Shown in pieces: positions 1-9,734 of a DNA stretch of 64,000 nucleotides. The stretch's first letter is position 1. Each line of letters opens with the position of its first letter. The position numbers and the translations under genes were made by a program. The DNA is from Halomicrobium salinisoli (GTDB lineage: Archaea; Halobacteriota; Halobacteria; Halobacteriales; Haloarculaceae). Under the pieces are notes generated by a model. The model saw only the letters and a program-made list of their open reading frames with translations. It was not told the DNA's origin and did not search any database. Location: assembly GCF_020405185.1 (NCBI RefSeq), contig NZ_CP084463.1, forward strand, positions 1,488,001 through 1,552,000, given 5' to 3'.

Positions 1-2398
1 ACATGAATCTAACCCACGTTCACGGATAAGAGAGGTTATCTGTGGCCATGACGTCCTATTTCGTCGATCTCGGCCGCGTTCTCCCGGCCTCGAGCCCGCA
101 TTATGAGGTCACTTTCACGGATAACGTATATCCGCCGGTTCCATCCGTGGTTGTGTCTGTCTGCCATGGCCATTCGGTTCTGCTTCGAAACGCGCTCGGC
201 CTGGGCGCGATACACGCTGCCATCGCGGCCACCCCGGTCAGTGGTTTCGAGGCAGAGCCAGAAGGACTGTCCCAAATCGGGGCCGTCACGGAGTCATCGA
301 TTCCGGTGTCTCCTCGGTGGGGTCCGTAGCAGTCACGCTCCGGATCGCGCCGCGTCGCGTCGGTCCCGACATCGTCGAACATGTACCGACCCGACGGCCG
401 ACAGACCCCGTTCCGCACGTGTGGTCAGGCTGTCGAGCGGCGACCAGTGATGGGCCGTTCCCCGTCGGAAGCGGCTTCGATTCGAATCGGCCACCCCCGG
501 CGACGCGCTTCGCAGGCACTCGCGGGCCGTAGACGTCGGAATCAGGCCGTGATCAGCGGTCTGATTCGATGGTCTCTGTGTGTCCCCTCGCAGAAGGGTC
601 CGGCTCAGGCGGCCCTGACGGCCCTCCAGCAGTCGGAAGCCGAATCGGCGGCTGGCGAGTGCGCCAACGCCCCGGCGTCGACGAAAGTCGGTGAGTCGTC
701 CACGCCCGGACGGCACTCGGTCGGCCTTCCTGGACGTTCCAGTCACTCGTCGAGACGGCGTCGGCGAGTCGACGGATCCGGAGTCGGGGGAACGGCGCCG
801 ACGCCAGCCACGCACGGCCGCGTCTGGACGTCGGAAGGGACGCGGACTCGGTGGTCGCCGATCAGTCAGAGTTCGGAGGAACCCGGGCTTCGCGAGCCGG
901 AGGTGGGTTTCGCGACGCATCGGTCCGCACGGGCGCGGAACGAGCTGGCGCTCGGCGCGCTTCCCGGTCGGTCCGCTCGATTGTCACCGCTGGCAGCCGT
1001 CCCAGTCGACCCCGTGTCCGGCGCTCCTAACCCCGGGGTCGACGGTCGGAACCGGCATTAGACCGGCCTCGAGTTCGTCCCGCTCGTTGGGGGCGACGGT
1101 CCACAGTCGTCGGCGTGGGACCGAACCGGGGGGTGTTTCGTTCCGCCCGGCGAGAGCCGATGCGGGACACGGTCCTCGCGTCCGGACCGGCGGATTCGGG
1201 GAGGAAGTCCCCGGACGCGACGAGAGGTCCCGTCATCCCGGACTGGCCCGACGTCTCCTCCGCACCGCTCGTCGCCGGGGAGGGGGAAGGAATCGCCCGG
1301 TCGGTGCTGTGTTCTACCGGAGTCCGGCGACAGTCCGGACGACCGGAGACATCTCGGTGACCACGAAACCGGCCGTCCGCGGACGCCACGGACCGGAACC
1401 GCTGTCTCGGGCTCCTCGCGCCCGCTGCCGACCGGTTAGGTGGCTCGATCCGGTAGTGACGTACCGACGGCGCCGACGCGAACTGGGCCGCCCGGTCGGC
1501 CGAACAGCAGAACGGAGACCGGCTGTGGATTCCGCGGCGAAGCCGTCCGGGGCCGCGGACCCGTCGTGGCGGGGGCTCGGTCCCACTATCAGACGCCACC
1601 GCGGCGAGCGACGGCACCGGGCGAGGGCGCGCGACGGCCCTGAACGTGAGTTCCGTTCCGCTACAACAACATACGAGCGATCGGGCGAAGGCGTCCGGTG
1701 GCACGAGGTGACGGGGCCAGGGTTCCGGCGGGACCCCTCACTCCGTCAGGCGCGGGAATCCGGCGACGGATCACCGCAGACGAGCCCCGGGCGCGACGTC
1801 GACGGGCCAGTCGGGCCGAGGTTGCGACTCGACGACGGTACTGGCATGGTTATCGCGACGGGGGATCGCTCGGTCGTCCGTACGCGGCCGCTTCCGACGC
1901 GGTCGAACGCGGGAGTCGAGGCCACCAGTCGTGTCTCGATCGCCTCTCCCGAATCGGTGGTATCCCAGACCCAGCCCTGTCAAAAATGTCATACAGGCGT
2001 AGTTTCGCGGAGATCCAGATCGCCAGTAGGCGGCCACATAAATCGCATGTCGCTATATCGTTTGCCGCTCTGCCGGCCGGGGAACGCACGTCTCTCCCTG
2101 GCCGTTCACTGTCCCGAAAGTCCCGTCGTCAGGACCCAGCGCCGGCGTCTCCGCGTTCGAGGGTCCCGGAGAACCGAACCGCCGTCGCCGCGACGATAGC
2201 GACACTGTGCCCGCACCCGCGGGAGGAGCGTCGGATCGAATTCGTCGAGCGGCGCGTCGAGCCACCGGCGATCCGGGCTGAACGACTCGTCGAAGACAGC
2301 GCAGGAAATCGGGCAGGACCGCGGTTCCGGTTCCGGCGAGCCGACTCGGCTCCTCGTCCGGCCTCACACCCGCTCCGACGCCGCGGGGACGCGTCCGG
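1..2398. other. 2.4-kb stretch with no credible gene
   Basis: Long open frames exist on both strands, but their translations are rich in Arg, Ser and Pro and lack the Asp/Glu excess seen in every convincing gene here, so I read them as GC-driven open frames. No rRNA, tRNA, transposase motif or CRISPR-like repeat was seen. Near the left edge the 11-mer ttcacggataa occurs twice (19-29 and 114-124), and the second copy overlaps a perfect inverted repeat cggata/tatccg (118-123/129-134). A lower-GC patch lies near 1978-2060. The stretch could be decayed genes or a recombination zone beside the toxin island. I found no recognisable protein relic. Confidence 0.5.
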
Positions 2399-3259
2399 TC
2401 ACTCCCGGACGGTCCAGAATACCGCCCCCGCGACGGCGAGCAGGGCGACGATTCCGGCGGCGATCGCGAGCGGCGGGAGCCCGCTCTCGGACTGCGACGG
2501 CGTCGGCGTCTCGCTCGGCGGCGGCGCGGCACCGCCCGTGTCCGTTTCGTTCGCGGCGGTCGTAGTCGCCGGGGTGGGCGTGTCCGTGTCCGTCGGGGTC
2601 GCGGTGGCGGTCGGCGTCGGGGACGCCGTCGGCGTGGGGGTAGCCGTCGGCGTGGCCGTGGGCGACGACTCGTCGTCGGAGCCCGAGTCGTCGGAGTCAG
2701 AGCCGTCGTCGCCGTCGTCCGAGTCCGACTCGTCACCGCCGTCCGTTCCACCGCCCTCCGTCGGCGTGGGGGTCGATCCGGAGCCGACCGTCAGCGTCCG
2801 TCCGCGCGTTTCGGCCACGTCGTAGGAGCGGCCCTGCTCGTCCCCCAGTGCGGCGACCGAGAGGGACAGCTCCGCGACGCCGTCGCGCTCCGCGCGCACG
2901 GTCACGGTCGCTATCTCCACGGGGCCGTCGTCCAGCGTGTCCATCCCCGTCGCCGAGAGGGTCGCCTCGTCGGTCCCCGTCGGCTCGTTCGCGTGGGCCG
3001 GATCGTCGGCGTAGTCGACGCCCCTGACGGTCGCGACAGCGCTGTCGTTGGTCGACACCGTCGCCTCGAAGGAGCCGACGCCGCCGGCGGCGTCCGCGAC
3101 GACGACGTCGTAGGTGACGTTGGCGCCGGGTTCGACCGTCTCGTCCTCCGGCGATAGCATCACGTCCGTCGTCCCGGCCGCCGCGGCGACTCCGGCGGCC
3201 GCGGCCGTCAGAACGGCCAGAGCGATCAGTCCTGTTCCGGCGATACGCGTCGATTCCAT
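2399..3259 (-). CDS. Secreted, membrane-anchored cohesin-like domain protein
   Basis: A 286-aa surface protein. Residues about 8-28 form a hydrophobic signal peptide ending near Ala-Ala-Ala-Gly. Residues about 30-155 resemble a cohesin-type beta sandwich: an opening VEPGANVTYDVVV strand, a GVGSFEATVS strand, and closing VEIATVTVRAE and AELSLSVAAL strands. Residues about 160-255 are a Thr/Pro/Ser/Asp-rich linker likely to be glycosylated and to span the S-layer. A C-terminal membrane helix (LAIAAGIVALLAVAGAVFW) ends in a short charged tail. The end resembles archaeal C-terminal sorting anchors, but I see no PGF motif. The gene diverges from a protein with a dockerin-like module, so the two may bind each other; that is inference. 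The fold call is by pattern only. Confidence 0.8.
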   Translation of the reverse strand: MESTRIAGTGLIALAVLTAAAAGVAAAAGTTDVMLSPEDETVEPGANVTYDVVVADAAGGVGSFEATVSTNDSAVATVRGVDYADDPAHANEPTGTDEATLSATGMDTLDDGPVEIATVTVRAERDGVAELSLSVAALGDEQGRSYDVAETRGRTLTVGSGSTPTPTEGGGTDGGDESDSDDGDDGSDSDDSGSDDESSPTATPTATPTPTASPTPTATATPTDTDTPTPATTTAANETDTGGAAPPPSETPTPSQSESGLPPLAIAAGIVALLAVAGAVFWTVRE

Positions 3260-3360
3260 AGGCTAAACCGCAATCCTATGGTATTAAATGTACTTAATTC
3301 ATATACGGAATTAATTTGGTGTCTCCGGTGGCTGGAACACGACACGAACGGGGTGGCCGA
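3260..3360. promoter_or_regulatory. Divergent promoter region between cohesin-like and toxin genes
   Basis: An AT-rich core at about 3278-3316 (ggtattaaatgtacttaat, then tcatatacggaattaattt) stands out from the GC-rich surroundings. It can supply a TATA box for the minus-strand gene starting at 3259 and one for the plus-strand gene. The two surface genes therefore share one control region. Confidence 0.5.
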
Positions 3361-3369
3361 GTGGAACTG

Positions 3370-6300
3370 GTGAGCGATCATCTCAGACCGGTGCTGGCGC
3401 TGGCGCTGGCGGCGTTGCTCGTGACGAGTCCGATAGCGGCCGCCGTGCCCGCGGGCGCGTTCGCCGCCGCGGGGAACGACGGCGGCGTCGGATCGGCAGG
3501 CAACGATGGCACTGTCGGGTCCGCCGGCAACGACGGCGGCGTCGGATCGGCCGGCAACGACGGACCGGCCCTGACACCGCCGGACGCCGTGGTCGGATCG
3601 CAGCGACCGGCCGATCCCGACGGCGACGGCCTGTACGAGGACGTCAACGGCGACGGCGTCGTGAACGTCGTCGACAGCCAGGCGCTGCTGGCCCACCTCG
3701 ACGATCCGGCGGTCGTCGATAACGCCGGGGCGTACGACTTCACCGGCGACGGGCAGACGGGGCCCAGCGACGTGCAGTGGCTCTACGTCCACGCGGTCGG
3801 GCCCGAGGACGGGGACGCCGACGGCGACGGCCTCGACAACGAGCGGGAGATCGCGCTCGGCACGAACGCCTTCTCGAGCGACACCGACGACGACGGCATC
3901 TCCGACTGGACCGAGACCGACGGCGGCCAGCCCGTCGACACGGACGGCGACGGCGTGATCGACGCGCGCGACCGGGACAGCGACGGCGACCGCGTGCCGG
4001 ACCTCCGGGAGGGGACGAACGACACCGACGGCGACGGTCGGCCGGACTACCGCGACGTGGACGACGACGGCGACGGGATCCCGACGCGGATCGAGGTCCG
4101 CGACGGGGCGAACTTCTCCCACGACGTCGACTTCGACGGGACGCCGAACTGGCGCGACGCGGACGCCGACGGCGACGGCACCCCCGACGGCGAGGAGGGG
4201 ACGGGCGACGCCGACGGCGACGGGATGCCCGATTACCTGGACAACGACCGCGACAACGACGGCCTCCCCGACTACTACGAGCGCAACGTCACCGGGACGG
4301 ACCCCGCCGACAACGACAGCGACTCGCCGAAGACGGACTACGACGAGGCCGACAACGACGTCATCGACGGGATGGAGGACCACGACCAGGACACCCTGGG
4401 GACCTACCGGGAGTACACGCTCGGGACGGATCCGTTCGACAACGACACGGACGGCGACGGGCTGACGGACGGCTTCGAGAGCCGCTATCAGGAGTTCGAC
4501 CCGCTGGCGGCGGACACCGACGGCGACGGCGTGGTCGACGGGGCGGCAGACACCGACGGCGACGGCCTCGACAACGCCGCCGAGGACGCCAACGGGACGC
4601 GGTTCGACGTGGCCGACACGGACGGCGACGGGCTGACGGACGGCCGCGAGGTGGAACTCGGGACCGACCCGACCGTGCGCGACTCCGACGGCGACGGCCT
4701 GCCCGACGCCGAGGAACTCGAGCTGGGCACCGATCCGCTCGACGAGGACACGGACGACGACGGCGTCCTCGACGGGTCGGAGACGTTCGAGACGACGGCC
4801 GACGACGAGGAGACCGGCGTCTCCGTCGCGCTGCGGGGCGGCGGCGACGTCGCCGGCGACGTGACCGTCGACCCGAAGCCGACCTACTTCGAGGGGACGG
4901 ACGCCAGCGCCGGCCCCACGGTCAGGGTGACCAACCGGACGGACTTCGAGAACGCGACCGTCGCCATCCCGATCGACGACGCGGTCCCCGAGTCGGAGTA
5001 CGACAACCTCTCCGTCTACAAGTGGAACGGCTCGGCGAACGACACGTGGACGCCGGTGGAGACGACCGTCGAGAACGGGACGGCGAGCGCGACGGTCGAT
5101 TCCTTCTCCTACTTCACGGTGCTCGACGCGGACGAGTGGGTCGGCGCGACGAACCTCGACCTCGGGGAGACGGTCAGGCTCAACGAGTCCGATACCGTCG
5201 CGTGTACGGACGCCTGCGAGACGCGCAATAACACCACGCTCGTGCTGGGCGGCGAGCCGACGGCGCGGAAGATCACCGTCGAGCAGGGCGACCGGACGTT
5301 CGACGTCGTCCCGCTGAGCAACGGCCAGACCATCGAGAACTTCTACGACTACGGCGACGCGGAGATCAACTCGCCGCTGCCGGTCGCCAAGAGCGACGTG
5401 AGCCGGCTGTTCTTCTGGTCCGGGCCGGACGGCCTGAGCCTCGTGACGGTCCACGACAAGCCCCGCGACGGCTCCGGCGCGGCGGTCTCGTTCGACTTCA
5501 CTGACCTCCCGACCGACGAGGGGCGCTGGGTCGTCGAGGACGATCCGGGCGACTTCGACGACGGTCCGACGTCGCCCGACTGGTCGTGGAACAACGACAA
5601 CACCGACGGCGGGGCGTTCCGGGGCGGCCTGACGAACGCCTCGATCACCATCGATCCGCGGTTCAACGGAGCGGCCGACCGGCGGCCGCTGACGTCGGGT
5701 ACGCTCGACGACTGGCAGGTCCTGACGGGACGGGCGACCGACCCGGAGAACCACTCGCTGGCGATGAACGAGTCCATCACCGTCCACGTGCCCGACGACC
5801 CCAGCGAGGACGAGTCCGAGGACGAGACCGGGCCCGGCGACTCCGGGTCGGCGTCGGTGACCTACGACCTCGACCGGCGGACTGACGACATATCGATCGT
5901 CTACCAGTCCGAGCAGACGGACGTCTCGCCCAGCGCCAGCGTCACGGCGACCGGGCCCAACGGGACGACGGTCTCGCGGGACCTCTCCATCGGCACCGTC
6001 GGCACCGTCATGGAGAACCTGAACGTCTCCGAGCTCGACCACGGCGAGGTCGACGTCGACGTCGCGGCGGACGGCGTCAACCTGCGGACGCAACTGGTCG
6101 CGCGGGAGACGTTCGACACGGACGGCGACGGTATTCCGGACGCCGTCGAGGAGCGGAACTGGACGATGCCGACCGCGAGCGGGGAGACGTTCTCGACGTC
6201 GCCGACGGTGGCCGACACGGACGACGACGGCATCCCCGACGGCGAGGAGGTCGAGTTCGAGCGCAGGGTCGTCGACGGCGAACTCCGGACCACGCTGGCC

Positions 6301-8943
6301 GTCGTGCGGTCCGACCCGACCGAGGTCGACAGCGACGACGACGGGCTGACCGACCCCGAGGAGAACCGCGGCTGGGACACCCACCTCGCGATCGACGTCG
6401 ACCAGGCAGAGGCGTTCGTCGAGGCGCGCAAGAACGGCGGCGACGCGGTCGACGTGCTGTTCCACCAGAACATGAGCTCCGACCCGCTGCAGAGGGACGC
6501 CGACGGCGACGGGCTCACCGATCCCGAGGAGCGCCGGCTGGGACTCAATCCGAACGTCGCGGACTCCGACGGGGACGGGGTCCCCGACAGAGAGGAGCAC
6601 CGGGAGGACGGCGACCCGGCGATCCACGACCACGAGGCCCCGACGGTCAACCCCTACGAGATCAGCGCGAACAACATCCAGCGGACGAGCTACTCGGTCG
6701 TGGTCGGCGTCACCGACCCGAGCGGGTTCACGACCGTCGAGTTCCACAAGAAGGGTAATCGGCAGGTCCACATCACCGAGGACGCAGAGACGGCCGACGC
6801 CTACCGGCGCACCTTCAGCGTCGACCGGGGATACTTCGATCAGATCGTCACGGGCGCCAGCAGCTTCGTCACGCCGGCGGACGTCGACGTGCGGACCGTC
6901 GACGTCCACGGCAACGCCGACCGCCGGACGCTGCAGGGACCGGACGGCTTCGGCGAGGCCGCGCGGACGTACGACCGGCTCCCGATCGAGGCCGGCGAGA
7001 CCGGCTTCGTCGGGCTGATGAGCTTCTCCTCTGGCGTGACGACGGTCGTCGGCGAGGCCATCTTCGGTATCGTTGAGATGCTCACCAATCCCCGGCAGTA
7101 CGCCGAGCAGATGATCCAGTTCGCCGAGATGATCGTGGACAACCCGGCGATCATCACGAAGCTGCCGGGGATGATGGCCGAGCAGATCAGCCAGCAACAC
7201 GAGACGCGCAATCCCTTCGACTACGACGACGAGCACTACACCACCTTCGGGGGCGGCTGGTCCTTCGGCTACGCGACGGGGACGGTCGCACCTGCGGCGG
7301 CGTCCGGCGGCGGGAGCGTCCTCCAGAAGGGGCTGAGCAGCTCCCGCAAGCTCCAGCGGATGGTCGACGCGGCCGACTCGGCGGTGCCCTCGCGGACGCC
7401 GACCGCGCTGCGGCCCGGCGTGCTGCGTCGCGCGGGCAAGATCGATCAGCGACTGCCCGACGTGAACGTCCGGACGGGGACACTGAGCGCACGGTTGAAC
7501 GACCTGCCGGGGCCCAAGCGCCAGCAGGTCGTCGACCAGTTCGACGAGCTGGACGACGGGACCCGACAGTACCTCGGTCGATCTGACGTGGATGCACCGG
7601 CCAGTGAGGCGGCCGACCTGTTCCGCAACGCCGGTCCGAGCGGCCGGCGGACGCTGGACGCGCTGTCCGAGTCCGATCCGGACGCCGCCGACGCGCTGTT
7701 GCGGATCGACGATCCCGGAACGCAGCGGCGGTTCGTCAGAGCGTACGACCAGGGTGACGCCGACGCCGACGAGCTGTCGACCGCGCTCAGGCGATACGAT
7801 GGGCTGGAGTGGGATCAGCAGAGGGACTATCAGGAATTCATCCGAACGTCCGGTGACGACGCCGTCCGGTTCGCGAGCGAAGCAGACGGTGATACGTTCG
7901 ATACCGTCCTCTCGATCGGCTGTGGTGCCGGGCGGCTTCCCAACGTCGCTGCGGCGTCTTCACCGGGCAGCGATCGGTTCCTCGCAGTCGGTTCCCTGCA
8001 GAGTGGCGCTGCATGTGTCCCAGACGACGTCGCTGACGACTTCCGTCGTACGATCGGTGACGCGGCGAGCGAGGACAGTTCCCTCGATTCGTTCCAGCAG
8101 ATACGTGCCGCTGTCGTTCGCGTCGAAGGATTCGAGGACCAGGTCGCACGTGAACGGGCGATTCGGACGGTCGCCGGCGGGTCCGAACACACCGTTCGCG
8201 CGATCGCAGACGTGAGTGAGACGCGGTTCGACCGGGTCGTCAGGCTCGACGTCGAGTCGCTGGACAGTGGGCTCTCGCCGTCCGAGGCGACGACGTTCCG
8301 AGCAAATCTCCTCAGACAGTCCGTCGACGGCTACGACCGACAGCCGCCCGTCGATCGCTACCTCGACGATCTGGAAACGATCAGTGACGGGATGGAAGAC
8401 GGCGTAGCGGTCGAAGACGCTGGTGCAGTCGTCGAGGAGTTCGCAGACGACGCGTACCGCGGGCGGTACAGTAGTTACGAGGGCCAGGCGTTCGAAGCGC
8501 GGCGCGTGGCTAACTACGTCTCCGAAGCCCGCGACGGGGACGACGTCCGTTCGATAGAGATGGAATTCGGTGTGTCCTCGGACGGCAAAGACGTCGACTA
8601 TCGCGTCAGACGATACAGCGGCGACGAGTTCATCGAAGCGAAGTCGCCCGAAAACAGGTTGAGTAGGAGCTTCATCGGTGACCAGCTCGATAGCGCACAG
8701 GGGAAGTTCAGGGAGATCGACGACGGTATCCAATCCCGGGATTCCCGCGTGCTCGAGATGGAACGCAGGAACCCGGACGATCTGTCTGACGGCGATATAG
8801 AAGAGCGTGTGCAACAATACGTTCGCAACGTCCGGGACGAGCAGAACGAAATGTTCGTCGATGAGGTCAGGATAGTAGAGGACGACCGGACTCTCACGAT
8901 CGAGATCGACGACGGTACCGTCACGTCCCGCGTCGATTCGTAG
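3370..8943 (+). CDS. Giant secreted polymorphic toxin-like protein: dockerin, TSP3 repeats, pre-toxin segment, C-terminal PD-(D/E)XK-like domain
   Basis: About 1857 aa from the GTG at 3370; GTG 3361 and TTG 3316 are in-frame alternatives, but 3370 gives a clean signal peptide (residues 1-32). Next come AGNDG tandem repeats, a dockerin-like pair of calcium loops (3613-3801; DVNGDG and DFTGDG, each followed by a helix), a thrombospondin-3 repeat block (about 3811-4790), a beta-rich region, a second TSP3 block (about 6115-6610), an Ig-like segment, and a hydrophobic pre-toxin-like segment (6991-7315) with a GYATGTVAPAA motif as in bacterial polymorphic toxins. The tail (about 8440-8943) has a helix with Glu (GQAFEARRVANYV), then KDVDYRV and FIEAKSP, fitting an E...D...ExK nuclease core. 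Base composition shifts after about 7570. The nuclease activity and role in killing are inferred. A non-toxic surface adhesin is the alternative. Confidence 0.8.
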   Translation: MSDHLRPVLALALAALLVTSPIAAAVPAGAFAAAGNDGGVGSAGNDGTVGSAGNDGGVGSAGNDGPALTPPDAVVGSQRPADPDGDGLYEDVNGDGVVNVVDSQALLAHLDDPAVVDNAGAYDFTGDGQTGPSDVQWLYVHAVGPEDGDADGDGLDNEREIALGTNAFSSDTDDDGISDWTETDGGQPVDTDGDGVIDARDRDSDGDRVPDLREGTNDTDGDGRPDYRDVDDDGDGIPTRIEVRDGANFSHDVDFDGTPNWRDADADGDGTPDGEEGTGDADGDGMPDYLDNDRDNDGLPDYYERNVTGTDPADNDSDSPKTDYDEADNDVIDGMEDHDQDTLGTYREYTLGTDPFDNDTDGDGLTDGFESRYQEFDPLAADTDGDGVVDGAADTDGDGLDNAAEDANGTRFDVADTDGDGLTDGREVELGTDPTVRDSDGDGLPDAEELELGTDPLDEDTDDDGVLDGSETFETTADDEETGVSVALRGGGDVAGDVTVDPKPTYFEGTDASAGPTVRVTNRTDFENATVAIPIDDAVPESEYDNLSVYKWNGSANDTWTPVETTVENGTASATVDSFSYFTVLDADEWVGATNLDLGETVRLNESDTVACTDACETRNNTTLVLGGEPTARKITVEQGDRTFDVVPLSNGQTIENFYDYGDAEINSPLPVAKSDVSRLFFWSGPDGLSLVTVHDKPRDGSGAAVSFDFTDLPTDEGRWVVEDDPGDFDDGPTSPDWSWNNDNTDGGAFRGGLTNASITIDPRFNGAADRRPLTSGTLDDWQVLTGRATDPENHSLAMNESITVHVPDDPSEDESEDETGPGDSGSASVTYDLDRRTDDISIVYQSEQTDVSPSASVTATGPNGTTVSRDLSIGTVGTVMENLNVSELDHGEVDVDVAADGVNLRTQLVARETFDTDGDGIPDAVEERNWTMPTASGETFSTSPTVADTDDDGIPDGEEVEFERRVVDGELRTTLAVVRSDPTEVDSDDDGLTDPEENRGWDTHLAIDVDQAEAFVEARKNGGDAVDVLFHQNMSSDPLQRDADGDGLTDPEERRLGLNPNVADSDGDGVPDREEHREDGDPAIHDHEAPTVNPYEISANNIQRTSYSVVVGVTDPSGFTTVEFHKKGNRQVHITEDAETADAYRRTFSVDRGYFDQIVTGASSFVTPADVDVRTVDVHGNADRRTLQGPDGFGEAARTYDRLPIEAGETGFVGLMSFSSGVTTVVGEAIFGIVEMLTNPRQYAEQMIQFAEMIVDNPAIITKLPGMMAEQISQQHETRNPFDYDDEHYTTFGGGWSFGYATGTVAPAAASGGGSVLQKGLSSSRKLQRMVDAADSAVPSRTPTALRPGVLRRAGKIDQRLPDVNVRTGTLSARLNDLPGPKRQQVVDQFDELDDGTRQYLGRSDVDAPASEAADLFRNAGPSGRRTLDALSESDPDAADALLRIDDPGTQRRFVRAYDQGDADADELSTALRRYDGLEWDQQRDYQEFIRTSGDDAVRFASEADGDTFDTVLSIGCGAGRLPNVAAASSPGSDRFLAVGSLQSGAACVPDDVADDFRRTIGDAASEDSSLDSFQQIRAAVVRVEGFEDQVARERAIRTVAGGSEHTVRAIADVSETRFDRVVRLDVESLDSGLSPSEATTFRANLLRQSVDGYDRQPPVDRYLDDLETISDGMEDGVAVEDAGAVVEEFADDAYRGRYSSYEGQAFEARRVANYVSEARDGDDVRSIEMEFGVSSDGKDVDYRVRRYSGDEFIEAKSPENRLSRSFIGDQLDSAQGKFREIDDGIQSRDSRVLEMERRNPDDLSDGDIEERVQQYVRNVRDEQNEMFVDEVRIVEDDRTLTIEIDDGTVTSRVDS
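3469..3567 (+). repeat. 27-nt in-frame tandem repeat coding for AGNDGxVGS
   Basis: Three full 27-nt units (3469-3495, 3496-3522, 3523-3549) and a partial fourth encode AGNDGGVGS, AGNDGTVGS, AGNDGGVGS and AGNDGPA. They lie just after the predicted signal-peptidase site, so they form a flexible N-terminal linker. The copy number may vary between strains. Confidence 0.8.
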
Positions 8944-8978
8944 GTATAATTGAGTTCGGGCTGGCAGAAATATTATAG

Positions 8979-9734
8979 ATGGACGCCAACGTCGATTTCC
9001 TCGCAGCAGACGTCGACGTCGAAGAGAACTGGGTGTTCGAGATCCCGGCCACTGTTTCGACTGTCAGTCAACAGCCGGGGGAGATTCTGGACTGCGTCGA
9101 GGCGGTACTCGACTGCCTGTCCCCGTTCACGAAGTTCAGGTCCTGTGAATTGACGGTCCAGTTGTTCGAGGAAGACGTCCAGCACGCGGAGCGAATCGAT
9201 ACCGGGCCGACTGACGTCCGAACTGTCGAAGTTGACCTCGAGGAGTCCGAAACGGACGGCGATCGCGTAACGGCAGCGGCCATTCGAGAGCGGCTCACGC
9301 GGATCGACGGTCCGTCCGATTACGCGCTCGTGTCGACTCTCTCTTTCGCGGACGGGGCGACCCGCGTCAGACTCGACGGGTTCGACGGGGATATTGACAC
9401 TGAGAGCACCGACTTGTATAGGACTGTCAAGCACGGTGAGATCCGGGGGCCTGCCAGGCTCGATCCGATTCAACTCGAGATCAGTGACAAGGAGCGTCTG
9501 GGGGACGACGCGGGCATGATATACGAGATCAGGCTACGAACCCCGACGGAGATCTGGTTCGGTCGCAACGAGCTCGCGGAGGTGAACAGGGAGCGGTTCG
9601 CCGACGCGCTCTCCTGTCTTCACAGGTCGTTCCCGGATGGGGACCGTCACTTCGGCGGGGAACCGCGAGGCGAGTGCGCACCTCGAGAACAGCCGTGGAT
9701 TCGACCGCTCGTTCCGTGGTTCGACGGCGAGTGA
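8979..9734 (+). CDS. Candidate immunity protein, unrecognised family
   Basis: A 251-aa acidic cytosolic protein with no signal peptide or membrane helix. It starts 35 nt after the stop of the large toxin-like gene on the same strand and shares its less GC-rich codon use. I do not recognise its family. Visible features are a Cys pair in the N-terminal third (DCVEAVLDCL), an alternating strand/helix pattern, and a Trp/Pro-rich end (REQPWIRPLVPWF). The position directly after a toxin tip is where polymorphic toxin systems place the cognate immunity gene. That role is inferred from position, size and solubility only. An AT-rich string (aaatattatag) lies just before the ATG at 8979. Confidence 0.7.
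   Translation: MDANVDFLAADVDVEENWVFEIPATVSTVSQQPGEILDCVEAVLDCLSPFTKFRSCELTVQLFEEDVQHAERIDTGPTDVRTVEVDLEESETDGDRVTAAAIRERLTRIDGPSDYALVSTLSFADGATRVRLDGFDGDIDTESTDLYRTVKHGEIRGPARLDPIQLEISDKERLGDDAGMIYEIRLRTPTEIWFGRNELAEVNRERFADALSCLHRSFPDGDRHFGGEPRGECAPREQPWIRPLVPWFDGE

Noticed and set aside
691..2199. 502-codon plus-strand open frame in the gene-free region
   Set aside because: The translation is Arg/Ser/Gly/Pro-rich and basic, unlike haloarchaeal proteins, with no motif or good start.
3613..4790. The DxDGDG array as a DNA repeat or CRISPR
   Set aside because: The periodicity is in-frame protein repeats (dockerin/TSP3) with variable spacing and no spacer structure.
3226..7236. 1336-codon minus-strand open frame
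   Set aside because: It lies antisense to the calcium-repeat protein. The repeated GAC/GGC codons keep the opposite frame open, and the translation is a Val/Arg/Asp pattern without domains or a signal.
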